Below the pieces are notes generated by a model. It was not told the origin of the DNA and ran no database searches. It saw only the letters and a program-made list of their open reading frames with translations. Shown piece by piece: positions 14,909-23,832 of a stretch of 42,149 bases of DNA. Position numbers and translations under genes: made by a program. How positions within the stretch are numbered: position 1 is the first letter of the stretch; the number at the start of each line of letters is the position of its first letter. Source of the stretch: Dehalococcoidia bacterium UBA6808 (lineage in GTDB: Bacteria; Chloroflexota; Dehalococcoidia; GIF9; UBA5629); assembly GCA_002452695.1 (NCBI GenBank), contig DKFA01000041.1:1-42149 (forward strand), given 5' to 3'.

Positions 14909-16336
14909 ATGAAAATCCTGTTTGTATCTGCCGAAGTGGCGCCTTTGACCAAGGTCGGCGGACTGGCAGATGTGGTCGGGTCGCTGCCGGCGGAACTGAC
15001 CAAGCGTGGGCATGACGCGCGCATTATCGTGCCTAAATACGGCTTTACCGATTACAGCGGGTATGCCCTGAGAACAGTCGTGGAAAACATAGTCGTTTTT
15101 TCGCTGGGCCAATACCGCAAGGCGCGGGTGGAGAGCATGCAGCTCGAAGGGATCACCGTTTACCTGGTTGCGGAGGCGACCTTGACCAACTCCCTCTCTG
15201 TGTACGGCGAGGGAGAGGTGGAGAGATTTTTCGTATTCTGCAATGCGGTAAGCGAAGCGCTGCCCTACCTGGGCTGGAGTCCGGATGTGGTGCATTGCCA
15301 TGACTGGCATACCGCCCTGGTGCCGCTGCTGCTGCACGACAGATGCCCCGGCTGCCGCAGCGTATTAACAATACATAATGTTAAATACCAGGGCAATTTT
15401 GATGAATATACGATGTCCAGGTCGGGCCTGAGCCGCTACTGGCAGGCCGGACTGGCCGGAGGCCCGCCCATCCCCTGGAACTTCATGGCGCAGGGCGCGC
15501 TGTGGGCGCATCAGATCAACACGGTCAGCGAAAATTATGCCAGGGAGATATTAACGCCCGAACAGGGCTACGGCATGCAGGACCTGCTGCAGTTCCGCAA
15601 AGACAGCTTAACCGGCATCATCAACGGGTTGGGCGATGAGGAGTACGACCCGGCAGCGGACGGCTTGATTGCCGCTGTCTATTCAGCGAGGGACACTGGG
15701 GGGAAGCGGGTGAACAAGGAGGCGCTGCAAAAGGAGGCCGGCCTGGCAGCCAATCCTGATATCCCGCTGGCCGGGATGGTATCGCGGCTGGATGAGCAGA
15801 AGGGAATGGACATTATTACAGGTGCGCTGCCCGCCTTGCTGGCGGACACGGACATGCAGTTCGTCTTTCTGGGCAACGGCAAAGATTATTATGAGCGTGG
15901 GCTGAAGGACCTGGAGGCCAGGTTCCCGCACAACGTGAAGGCGTTTATCACCTTCGACAACAGGCTGGCACACCTGATCTATGCGGGGTCCGACCTGTTC
16001 CTGATGCCTTCGCAATGGGAGCCGTGCGGCCTGGGCCAGATGATCGCGATGAAATACGGCACAGTGCCGGTGGTGAGAAAGACCGGCGGGCTGGCCGACA
16101 CCGTGCCCAACCTGAGCAGCGAGTTGAGAAAAGGCAGCGGCTTTGTTTTCGACGACTATTCAGCAAATGCGCTGGCGGAGGCATTGAGGATGGCGGCGGC
16201 AGCCTATCGCAAAACGGTGGCCTGGGAACAGGTGGTCAAGCGTATCATGCAGCGGGACTTTTCCTGGAAAGGCCCGGCTGAGAAGTATGAAATAATGTAT
16301 AAAAAGGCCTGGAGGCGGAATGAAGAGAGCAGTTAA
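14909..16336 (+). CDS. glgA: glycogen synthase (ADP-glucose, GT5)
   Basis: Transfers glucose from ADP-glucose to the growing alpha-1,4-glucan. The 475-residue length is normal. The N-terminal KVGGLADVVG loop places Lys15 at the ADP-glucose-binding position. VHCHDWHTALVP carries the conserved active-site His, and PSQWEPCGLGQ followed by KTGGLADTV is the GT-B C-terminal nucleotide-binding site with its Glu. No clear Shine-Dalgarno site precedes the ATG. The last 17 bases overlap the next gene, a glucokinase. Confidence 0.95.
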   Translation: MKILFVSAEVAPLTKVGGLADVVGSLPAELTKRGHDARIIVPKYGFTDYSGYALRTVVENIVVFSLGQYRKARVESMQLEGITVYLVAEATLTNSLSVYGEGEVERFFVFCNAVSEALPYLGWSPDVVHCHDWHTALVPLLLHDRCPGCRSVLTIHNVKYQGNFDEYTMSRSGLSRYWQAGLAGGPPIPWNFMAQGALWAHQINTVSENYAREILTPEQGYGMQDLLQFRKDSLTGIINGLGDEEYDPAADGLIAAVYSARDTGGKRVNKEALQKEAGLAANPDIPLAGMVSRLDEQKGMDIITGALPALLADTDMQFVFLGNGKDYYERGLKDLEARFPHNVKAFITFDNRLAHLIYAGSDLFLMPSQWEPCGLGQMIAMKYGTVPVVRKTGGLADTVPNLSSELRKGSGFVFDDYSANALAEALRMAAAAYRKTVAWEQVVKRIMQRDFSWKGPAEKYEIMYKKAWRRNEESS

Positions 16337-17303
16337 ACCTGTAGTAGCGGTGGATGTGGGCGGCACCAAGTTCATCGCCGCCGTTGTTGACGGCGGGGGC
16401 AAGATGCTGTCACGCGTCTATTGCCCGACCTGCGCCGAGCAGGGACCGGAAAGGGTGATCAAGCGCCTGGCCTCCACCATAAGCCAGGCCGTCAAAGAGT
16501 CGGGCGCCGGGATGAAGAGCATCGGAGGGATCTCGCTGGCCGTAGCTGGGATCATCGATATCAAGCGCGGCCTGATCACGAGTGCGCCCAACCTGCCGGA
16601 CTGGAGCAACATCCGCCTGGGCGAGATACTCCAGGATGAGTTCGAGGTCCCGGCCTTTTTATTGAACGATGGCAACGCGGCGGCGCTGGGCGAGAAGCGC
16701 TTCGGCGCGGGCAAAGGCGTGGACAACCTCATTTATATTACGGTGAGCACGGGGATAGGCGGCGGGTTGATCATTAACGGTGAGCTTTTCAATGGGACGG
16801 ACGGCAGCGCGGGCGAAATAGGTCACATGATCGTGCTGGCGGACGGCCCGGAATGCAATTGCGGGCAGCATGGTTGCCTGGAGGCGCTGGCGTCGGGCAC
16901 GGCCATCGCCCGCCTGGCCCGTGAGCGTCTGGGTGAAGGCAAGCAAAGCATTTTGAATGAGATGGTGGGGGGGGAGATCGAGACGCTGACCGCCGAGCAT
17001 GTGACGAAGGCCGCTAAAAAGCAGGACACGGTAGCCCTGAGCGTGGTCTGCGAGGCTGCCTATTATCTGGGCATCGGCCTGTCGAACCTGGTCAACCTGT
17101 TCAATCCGCAGGTGATCGTGATAGGGGGAGGCGTATCGGCTATGGGCGAGATGCTGCTGAGTCCGGCCCGGAAATCGATGCAGGAGCATGCCTTCAAACT
17201 GCCGGCCTCCACCGTCCGGGTGGTGAAATCAAAGCTGAACCCCGATGCGGGCATACTGGGGGCGGCGGCCTGGGCGCAGCAAAAGCAGGGAGGAATAAAA
17301 TGA
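16320..17303 (+). CDS. ROK family glucokinase
   Basis: Sugar kinase of 327 residues. The N-terminal VAVDVGGTKF is the phosphate-1 ATP motif. LNDGNAAALGE holds the catalytic Asp, GEIGHM is the ROK ExGH sugar-binding motif, and CNCGQHGCLEALAS is the zinc-binding CxCGxxGCxE signature. No DNA-binding domain is present, so it is an enzyme and not a ROK repressor. GGAGG lies before the ATG inside glgA (17-base overlap) and its stop overlaps the next ATG (ATGA). In this setting it probably phosphorylates glucose freed during glucan breakdown; the exact sugar is inferred. Confidence 0.9.
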   Translation: MKRAVKPVVAVDVGGTKFIAAVVDGGGKMLSRVYCPTCAEQGPERVIKRLASTISQAVKESGAGMKSIGGISLAVAGIIDIKRGLITSAPNLPDWSNIRLGEILQDEFEVPAFLLNDGNAAALGEKRFGAGKGVDNLIYITVSTGIGGGLIINGELFNGTDGSAGEIGHMIVLADGPECNCGQHGCLEALASGTAIARLARERLGEGKQSILNEMVGGEIETLTAEHVTKAAKKQDTVALSVVCEAAYYLGIGLSNLVNLFNPQVIVIGGGVSAMGEMLLSPARKSMQEHAFKLPASTVRVVKSKLNPDAGILGAAAWAQQKQGGIK

Positions 17304-18601
17304 TCTACTGGGCGCCGCTCTTTCATTTTTACCAGCCACCAACGCAGACGCCGGCCATCCTGATGAAGGTGAGCAACGAGTCTTACCGCCCGGTCATGGA
17401 CGTGTTCGATGAGTTCCCAGAGGCCAGGGCCACATTCAACATCAACGGTGGGCTGACCGAGATGCTGGCGCTGTACGGCTACACGGACATACTGGAGAAG
17501 CTGAAAAAGCTGGCGGCGAGGGGACAGATCGAGTTCACCGGGTCGGGAAAATATCATCCGATTCTGCCGCTGATACCGCGCGAAGAGGTGGAGAGGCAGA
17601 TACGGCTCAACCACAACACCAACAGACAATACCTGGGAGACGTCTACCAGCCAAGGGGCTTCTTCCCGCCGGAGATGTGTTATTCATATGAGATTGTAGA
17701 CCCGATCGTGCAATCGCGTCATGACTGGATCATTATCAGCGGCATCGCCTGCCCTGCAGGCTGGCCGATGGATGTGATCCACAGGATCGACAACATCGAG
17801 GGTGAGGCGGCGGTTTTCTTCCGCGATGACATATTAAGCAACAAAATCAGTTTCAAGGACATCGATGGGCACGGATTCATCGAGCACCTGCAGCAGATGC
17901 ACCAGGGCAGCGGCGACATCTATGTGGTGACGGCGATGGACGTCGAGACTTTCGGGCATCATATTCAGCACTGGGATAAGCTGTTTCTGTCGAAAGTATA
18001 TGAGACCCTGGCGCCCAATGCCGGTACACCTGGAGCAATGCGGGAGCAGAAGCCGCTGGCCGATCAGCATCGCAAGCTGTTCGAGTATGAGAAATCGTCC
18101 GACGCCAAAGAGATCAGGACGGTCAAGATCAGCGAGCTGCTGGATATCTTTCCGCGTGGACATAAGCTCAGCCCCCGGCCGTCTTCGTGGAGCACCTCGG
18201 CCGAGGATATCAGGATGCAGAATTACTATCCCCTGTGGAAGGACAGGAACAACCCCATACATATGATGCAGTGGGAGCACCTGGAGATCACGCTGGAGAC
18301 GGCGCACAAGGCCACTCAGGTGGCGGATAACCCCTCCAGCATGGAGTTCGCCACGATCGCCAGGAACACTCTGGACCCTGCCCTGCACAGTTGCCAGTTC
18401 TGGTGGGCCAGCAAGAAGCCCATGTGGGACATCAACATGATCTACCGCGGGCTGACCTTGCAGCGGGAAGTGTTGCTGAACGCTTATAAAGCCATCTCGT
18501 TGAGCGGGTGCCAGCCTGAGACCAAGAAGGAATACTATTACAAGGTGGTGGCGGGACGCCATATCTACGATCAGATCATGGATGCACTGTATATAGATTG
18601 A
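17300..18601 (+). CDS. glycoside hydrolase family 57 protein
   Basis: A 433-residue GH57-type alpha-glucan enzyme, probably cytoplasmic since no signal peptide is seen. The N-terminus has the conserved FHFYQPP. The nucleophile region is GFFPPEMCYS with Glu125, and the acid region is TAMDVETFGHH with Asp214 and Glu216, so both catalytic acids are present. It is shorter than GH57 branching enzymes and lacks the DUF1925/1926 domains of glucanotransferases. Amylase-like hydrolysis or transfer on glycogen is likely, and exact specificity is unknown. Its ATG overlaps the glucokinase stop by four bases, placing it firmly in the glycogen operon. Confidence 0.85.
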   Translation: MIYWAPLFHFYQPPTQTPAILMKVSNESYRPVMDVFDEFPEARATFNINGGLTEMLALYGYTDILEKLKKLAARGQIEFTGSGKYHPILPLIPREEVERQIRLNHNTNRQYLGDVYQPRGFFPPEMCYSYEIVDPIVQSRHDWIIISGIACPAGWPMDVIHRIDNIEGEAAVFFRDDILSNKISFKDIDGHGFIEHLQQMHQGSGDIYVVTAMDVETFGHHIQHWDKLFLSKVYETLAPNAGTPGAMREQKPLADQHRKLFEYEKSSDAKEIRTVKISELLDIFPRGHKLSPRPSSWSTSAEDIRMQNYYPLWKDRNNPIHMMQWEHLEITLETAHKATQVADNPSSMEFATIARNTLDPALHSCQFWWASKKPMWDINMIYRGLTLQREVLLNAYKAISLSGCQPETKKEYYYKVVAGRHIYDQIMDALYID

Positions 18602-18637
18602 CAAAACGGGCAGGAAAGCCACAGAGGACAGAAAGAG

Positions 18638-18859
18638 ATGAATGCAAAAGAGTTGATCGGACGAGAAGTAATAGACTCCGAAGCTAAATATATCGGCACG
18701 GTCAAAGATGTTGAGATCGACCTGAAGAAATGGACGGTGACGGCCATCATCGTCAAGACGGGGTTCCTCCGCAAGAAACAGATCCTGTCAGGAGATATCG
18801 ACAGGATCGGCGACAAGGTCATTTTGAAAGTAACGGGCGACAGGATACAGAAGTCCTGA
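18638..18859 (+). CDS. PRC-barrel domain protein in the glycogen operon
   Basis: A 73-residue protein made of one PRC-barrel: KELIGREVIDSEAKYIGTV, VEIDL, TAIIVKTGF, DIDRIGDKVILKV. It lies 36 bases after one GH57 gene and 23 bases before the next, so it is likely co-transcribed with them. It is paralogous to the PRC-barrel protein at 11416-11652. No enzymatic motif is seen. A structural or adaptor role at glycogen or enzyme complexes is a guess from position only. Confidence 0.78.
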   Translation: MNAKELIGREVIDSEAKYIGTVKDVEIDLKKWTVTAIIVKTGFLRKKQILSGDIDRIGDKVILKVTGDRIQKS

Positions 18860-18882
18860 GCGATTGCGGACAGCGGCTATAG

Positions 18883-21018
18883 ATGAAACAGATATTCCTG
18901 GGACTGGCCATACACAACCATCAGCCGCTGGGTAATTTCCCCTGGGTTTTCGAGGATGCCTACCAGCGGGCCTACCTGCCCATGCTGGAAGCGCTGGCGC
19001 TGCACCCGGCGGTGCGTGTTTCGCTGCATTACAGCGGCTGCCTGATCGACTGGCTGCTGAAGGCGCATCCCGAGTTTTTCGACCTGTTAAAGGAGCTGCA
19101 CAGAAGCGGGCAGGTTGAGGTTATGGGCGGCGGATACTACGAGCCGATCCTCCCTTCCATCCCGGCCGCCGACCGGACGGGCCAGATAGAGAAGCTGGGA
19201 GATTTTATCGCGAAGATGTTCGGCGCGAGGCCGTCCGGCATGTGGCTGGCGGAGAGGGTATGGGAGCCTTCGCTGCCCTCGTCGCTGGTCCGGTCGGAGA
19301 TAAGCTGGACGCTGCTGGACGATACTGCCTTCAAGATGGTGGGGAAAAAGGAAGACGATCTGATCGGGTATTTCAATACCGAGGACCAGGGCTGTGTGCT
19401 CAAGGTTTTCCCCATCAGCAAATACCTGCGCTACTCGATTCCCTGGCGCCCGGTGGAAGATGTGATCGGCTACCTGAGGGAGAATGCCGCGGAAGAGGGC
19501 AATCGTATCATGGTGCTGGGCGACGACGGAGAGAAGTTCGGCATCTGGCCGGAGACACACCGGCTCTGCTGGGAAGATAAGTGGGTGGAAGATTTCTTCG
19601 CTGCGCTGGAAAAGAACAGCGAGTGGCTCGTGACGATCAAGTTGGGCGATTACGCTTCCGCCTATCAGCCGGCAGGCAGAATCTACCTGCCCTGTGCCTC
19701 GTACGATGAGATGCTGGAATGGTCACTGCCGCCGGAGACGTCTATCGAGTATACCGAGCTTAAGCGCAGCCTGGCAGAGCAGGGACAGCAGAAGTTGCTG
19801 CGCTATATGAACAGCGGCTACTGGCGCAATTTCATGGCGCGGTACCCGGAGATCAATCGCATGCACAAGAAGATGCTGATGGTGCATGAAAAGGTCTACC
19901 GGGCGCGCATGTACCGCAAGGACGAGGACTGCGGCCGGGAATACCTGTGGCGGGCGCAGTGCAACTGCCCCTACTGGCATGGCGTTTTCGGCGGCATCTA
20001 CCTGACCGATATCAGGGCCTTAACCTACGGCAACCTGGTCAATGCCGAGCTGATTGCGGACGGCATACTGCTGCAGCAGGACGGGAGCCACCTGGCGCGT
20101 GAGTACGATTTCGACGGCGACGGGAATATCGAGGTGCTGATGGAGGGCAGGGATTTCAACCTGTATTTCAGCCCGGCGGAAGGCGGCTCCATGTTCGAAT
20201 GGGACCTGCGCCGGCAGGCCTATAACCTGCTCAGCACGATGACACGCCGGCCGGAATGGTACCACCGTGTATTGTTGGAAGGATGCAAACATGACGATAT
20301 GACGGGAGGTGGGGGAGTCAGGAGCATCCACGATATCGTGCGCATCAAGGAAGGGGAGGGAGAGCTGAAACCGGTCTACGACAGGCTGCCGCGCTCCTGC
20401 CTGATTGACCATTTCTTCAATCGCGACGTAACCCTCCAGGCGTTCCGTGAGAATAACTACAGTGAGGCAGGGGAGTTTGCCGGGACAGCCTACCAGTACA
20501 GGCTGGAGGACGGCAAGGTCGAGCTGGTCCGCCAGTCAGACGTACAGGCAGGTGAGGGAAAAACCGGGATATTGCTGGAGAAGACCGTCATGCTGGTGGA
20601 TGGGCAGGAATCGGTCAGGGTGAGCTACAGGTTTGTCAACATGGGCGAACTGCCGCTGGATACAGTTTTCGGCTGCGAGTGGAACTTCAACCTGCTGGGA
20701 GGGGAGCACAACGAGAGCGCCTACTACAAAGTGGAAGGCGTCGAGATAGGCGATAGACACCTCGATTCCAGCGGGGAGATCGCGCAGGCCGAACACCTGG
20801 TGATGGGCAACACCTACCTGGGCTTCGAGCTGGAGCTGGAGCTGGAACGCCCGTTGACATTATGGAGGTTCCCGGTGGAAAGCCTGTCCAACTCCGAGGG
20901 CGGGATCGAGAGGGTCTACCAGGCCAACTGCCTGGTGATACTGCTGCCGCTGCAGCTCGGCCGCAACGGCGAATTCAGGTTCAAATTCACGTGGCATGTG
21001 AGGGAAATCGGGGCATAG
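18883..21018 (+). CDS. GH57 4-alpha-glucanotransferase / alpha-amylase
   Basis: A 711-residue GH57 enzyme with the layout of Thermococcus litoralis 4-alpha-glucanotransferase: a catalytic (beta/alpha)7 barrel (about 1-310), a helical DUF1925 region, and a C-terminal DUF1926 beta-sandwich from about residue 400. IHNHQPLGNF near residue 10 is the first GH57 motif. MWLAERVWEP places the nucleophile Glu at residue 124, and LGDDGEKFG the acid Asp at 214, very close to E123/D214 known for the archaeal enzyme. It disproportionates maltodextrins in that family, so a role in glucan remodelling is likely. It is the last carbohydrate gene; mutS follows after about 40 bases. Confidence 0.9.
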   Translation: MKQIFLGLAIHNHQPLGNFPWVFEDAYQRAYLPMLEALALHPAVRVSLHYSGCLIDWLLKAHPEFFDLLKELHRSGQVEVMGGGYYEPILPSIPAADRTGQIEKLGDFIAKMFGARPSGMWLAERVWEPSLPSSLVRSEISWTLLDDTAFKMVGKKEDDLIGYFNTEDQGCVLKVFPISKYLRYSIPWRPVEDVIGYLRENAAEEGNRIMVLGDDGEKFGIWPETHRLCWEDKWVEDFFAALEKNSEWLVTIKLGDYASAYQPAGRIYLPCASYDEMLEWSLPPETSIEYTELKRSLAEQGQQKLLRYMNSGYWRNFMARYPEINRMHKKMLMVHEKVYRARMYRKDEDCGREYLWRAQCNCPYWHGVFGGIYLTDIRALTYGNLVNAELIADGILLQQDGSHLAREYDFDGDGNIEVLMEGRDFNLYFSPAEGGSMFEWDLRRQAYNLLSTMTRRPEWYHRVLLEGCKHDDMTGGGGVRSIHDIVRIKEGEGELKPVYDRLPRSCLIDHFFNRDVTLQAFRENNYSEAGEFAGTAYQYRLEDGKVELVRQSDVQAGEGKTGILLEKTVMLVDGQESVRVSYRFVNMGELPLDTVFGCEWNFNLLGGEHNESAYYKVEGVEIGDRHLDSSGEIAQAEHLVMGNTYLGFELELELERPLTLWRFPVESLSNSEGGIERVYQANCLVILLPLQLGRNGEFRFKFTWHVREIGA

Positions 21019-21060
21019 CGTAAAATATCAGGGCCGGTGTACGGCACTGGAATAATATAT

Positions 21061-23625
21061 ATGTCAGTAACGCCGCTGCGCAGGCAATACCTGCAGATCA
21101 AGAAGCGTTTTCCCGACGTCATCGTGTTCTTCCGGCTGGGGGATTTTTACGAGACGTTCGATGAGGATGCGCGCATCACATCACGCGAGCTGGAGATCGT
21201 GCTGACCTCGAGAGAAATGGGCAAGGGGCAGAAGGTGCCGCTGGCGGGCATCCCCTACCATGCGCTGGAGAATTACCTCTCGCGCCTTATCAGCCGTGGA
21301 TACAAGGTGGCCATCTGCGAGCAGATGACACCTCCCGGCAAGGGTCTGGTGGAGAGGGACGTTATCCGTGTGGTGACGCCGGGGACGGTGATCGAGCCGG
21401 GGATGCTGACCGAGAAAAGCAACAACTACCTGGCCAGCCTGGTAATGGAGAAAGGCAAGGCGGGTATCGCCTACGCCGATATTACCACGGGTGAATTCGC
21501 GGTGGCGCAAACAGCGGACGGGAAAGTGCCGGATGAATTGGCAAGGCTCAACCCGGCTGAGATAATCGTGCCAAAATCGAGCAGTTACGGGCTGTCCGTG
21601 TCTGTGCGGAATATTACAAAGTTCGACGATTATTATTTTGAGTATGACATCGCCGGGCAGGCGCTGTTGGAACAGTTGGGTGCGGCTTCTCTGGAGGGTT
21701 TCGGCTGCGCCTCATTGCCGCTGGCGATCAGGGCCGCGGGCGCCATCATCGGGTACCTGAGGGAGAACCAGAAGGCCGCGCTGGGACTGCTGACCAGACT
21801 TTCGACCTATTCCACAGACTTGTTCATGACGCTGGACGCGCATTCTGTGCGCAACCTTGAGCTTTACACCAACTTGCGCTGGGGCACGCCGGGCGGCTCG
21901 CTGCTGGCCACCATCGATATGACCAGGACCTCGATGGGTGGCAGGCTGCTGAAAAAATACCTGGGGCAGCCGTTGCTGGAGCTGGAAGCGCTGGAAAAAA
22001 GGCAGGACGCGGTTGAATGGTTCCACCGTAATACGCTGGCGCGTGGCTCAGTTATCGAGCTTCTGTCGGATATGCCGGACCTGGAGCGCATCATCAACCG
22101 GGTGAGGAGCAACAGCGTGGGCACACGCGAACTGGTGGCGCTCAAGGTCGCGCTGGAGAAGCTGTCAAAGATGAGGGAGCTGCTGGAGGAGAAAAAGGCG
22201 CTGTCGCACCTGACCGGGCAGCTCAAGCCCTGTCCGGACGTGGTCGAGCTGATCGCAAAGGCCATTGCCGACCAGCCGGCCGTGAATTTCGACCACGGCG
22301 GCGTGATACGGGAAGGCTATTCGGAGGAGCTGGATAAAGTCCGCTCCATCGCCCGTGACGCCAGGCAGTTCCTGGCCGGGCTGGAGAAGCAGGAGAAGGA
22401 GCGCACGGGCATCAAGTCGCTCAAGTTGGGCTATAACCGCGTGTTCGGATACTATATCGAGGTCTCTCAGTCCAACCTGGGATCGGTGCCGGACGATTAT
22501 GTGCGCAGGCAGACGCTGGCCAACGGGGAACGTTTTTACACGGCGCAACTGAAGGAATATGAATCGCTGATACTCAACGCGCAGGAGAGGATGGTGGAGC
22601 TGGAGAAAGCCATCTTCCAGCAGGTGTGCGGGCAGGTGGCGGAACGTGGCGAGACGATCCTGGCCTCGGCAAGGGCGCTGGCGGAGGTGGATGTTTTCTC
22701 GGCGCTGGCCGAGCTGGCCGTGCGCAACGGCTATGTCAGGCCGCGGCTCAACAGCGGCGATGCCATCGTGATACGCGGCGGCAGGCACCCGGTGGTCGAG
22801 CAGTCGCTGGGCAGTGGGGGATTTACGCCCAACGATACCTTTTTGTCCTGTCAGGACAACCAGGTGATCATCCTGACCGGTCCCAACATGGCGGGCAAGT
22901 CCACCTACCTCAAGCAGGTTGCGCTGATCGTGCTGCTGGCGCAGACAGGCAGCTTCGTGCCGGCCCATGAGGCTGAGATCGGCATCGTCGACCGTATCTT
23001 CACGCGCATCGGCGCGCAGGAGGATATCGCGGCCGGTCAATCGACCTTCATGGTCGAGATGATCGAGGTGGCCAACATTTTGAACAACGCGACGTCCAGG
23101 TCGCTGCTGATACTGGATGAGGTGGGGCGCGGCACCAGCACCTACGACGGGCTTTCCATCGCCTGGGCGGTGATCGAATATATTCATAACAACGCACGCC
23201 TGCGGGCCAGGACGCTCTTTGCCACACACTACCACGAGCTGGTGGAACTGGCCTCCTCTCTACCAAGGGTGAAGAACTTTAATATGGCGGTGGCTGAGGA
23301 AGAGGGGAAGGTTATCTTTCTACGCAGGGTGGCGCCGGGCGGGGCGGACAGGAGCTACGGCATCCATGTGGCACAACTGGCGGGTCTGCCTAAAGCAGTG
23401 ATACACAGGGCGGAGGAGATACTGCTGGCGCTGGAGCGGGATCAGGCCGGGCGAAAGAGGGGAGAGACGCCTGTTAAAAACGAGGAGCAGCCGCTGCAGC
23501 TATCCATCTTCGGCATGGAATCGAAGGTGGAGGAGGAGATCAGGGGGCTGGACGTGGATGCGCTGACTCCCATTGAGGCCATCAACAAATTGTACGAGCT
23601 GAAGAAGAAAGCGCAGGGGAAATAG
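21061..23625 (+). CDS. mutS: DNA mismatch repair protein MutS
   Basis: Mismatch-recognition ATPase of 854 residues. The N-terminal mismatch-binding motif FxE is seen as Phe29-Tyr-Glu31 in GDFYETF. Walker A TGPNMAGKST lies near residue 605 and Walker B LLILDEVGRGTST near 683. The signature FATHYHELVEL and the C-terminal helix-turn-helix follow, with ALTPIEAINKLYELKK as the very end. The ATG at 21061 fits the normal MutS N-terminus (TPLRRQYLQIK); an in-frame GTG 24 bases upstream has a weak AGGG before it and remains possible. mutL is not in the window. It probably rides on the glycogen transcript, since only about 40 bases separate them. Confidence 0.97.
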   Translation: MSVTPLRRQYLQIKKRFPDVIVFFRLGDFYETFDEDARITSRELEIVLTSREMGKGQKVPLAGIPYHALENYLSRLISRGYKVAICEQMTPPGKGLVERDVIRVVTPGTVIEPGMLTEKSNNYLASLVMEKGKAGIAYADITTGEFAVAQTADGKVPDELARLNPAEIIVPKSSSYGLSVSVRNITKFDDYYFEYDIAGQALLEQLGAASLEGFGCASLPLAIRAAGAIIGYLRENQKAALGLLTRLSTYSTDLFMTLDAHSVRNLELYTNLRWGTPGGSLLATIDMTRTSMGGRLLKKYLGQPLLELEALEKRQDAVEWFHRNTLARGSVIELLSDMPDLERIINRVRSNSVGTRELVALKVALEKLSKMRELLEEKKALSHLTGQLKPCPDVVELIAKAIADQPAVNFDHGGVIREGYSEELDKVRSIARDARQFLAGLEKQEKERTGIKSLKLGYNRVFGYYIEVSQSNLGSVPDDYVRRQTLANGERFYTAQLKEYESLILNAQERMVELEKAIFQQVCGQVAERGETILASARALAEVDVFSALAELAVRNGYVRPRLNSGDAIVIRGGRHPVVEQSLGSGGFTPNDTFLSCQDNQVIILTGPNMAGKSTYLKQVALIVLLAQTGSFVPAHEAEIGIVDRIFTRIGAQEDIAAGQSTFMVEMIEVANILNNATSRSLLILDEVGRGTSTYDGLSIAWAVIEYIHNNARLRARTLFATHYHELVELASSLPRVKNFNMAVAEEEGKVIFLRRVAPGGADRSYGIHVAQLAGLPKAVIHRAEEILLALERDQAGRKRGETPVKNEEQPLQLSIFGMESKVEEEIRGLDVDALTPIEAINKLYELKKKAQGK

Positions 23626-23771
23626 AGGGAAATTATACAGGCTTGTAACGGGGTTTGCGTTCCTTGATGAGGACTTCGTCCCGGCCGACGGCCCTGGCTT
23701 GGTCCTTCTGTAAGTCATGGATGTTTTGCCGATCATTGCCTGCGGATGTTTAGCGCCTTCCCTGATGATGT

Positions 23772-23810
23772 ATAAAAACAGCCGCCACGATGACCATCGT
23801 GGCGGCTGTT
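23772..23810 (-). terminator. Rho-independent terminator for the cyclase/BKACE genes
   Basis: A perfect 15-base stem (23777-23791 with 23796-23810) with a 4-base loop GACC. On the minus strand the stem is followed by a run of T residues, as expected of an intrinsic terminator about 20 bases after the cyclase-family stop. On the plus strand the stem is not followed by T residues, so it is a poor terminator for mutS. Confidence 0.85.
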
Positions 23811-23832
23811 AAAGCTGTGAAATCAAATGAAA

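Noticed and set aside
22165..23235. 356-codon minus-strand open frame within mutS
   Set aside because: It is a shadow of GC-rich mutS codons; Arg/His/Gln-rich and without domains.
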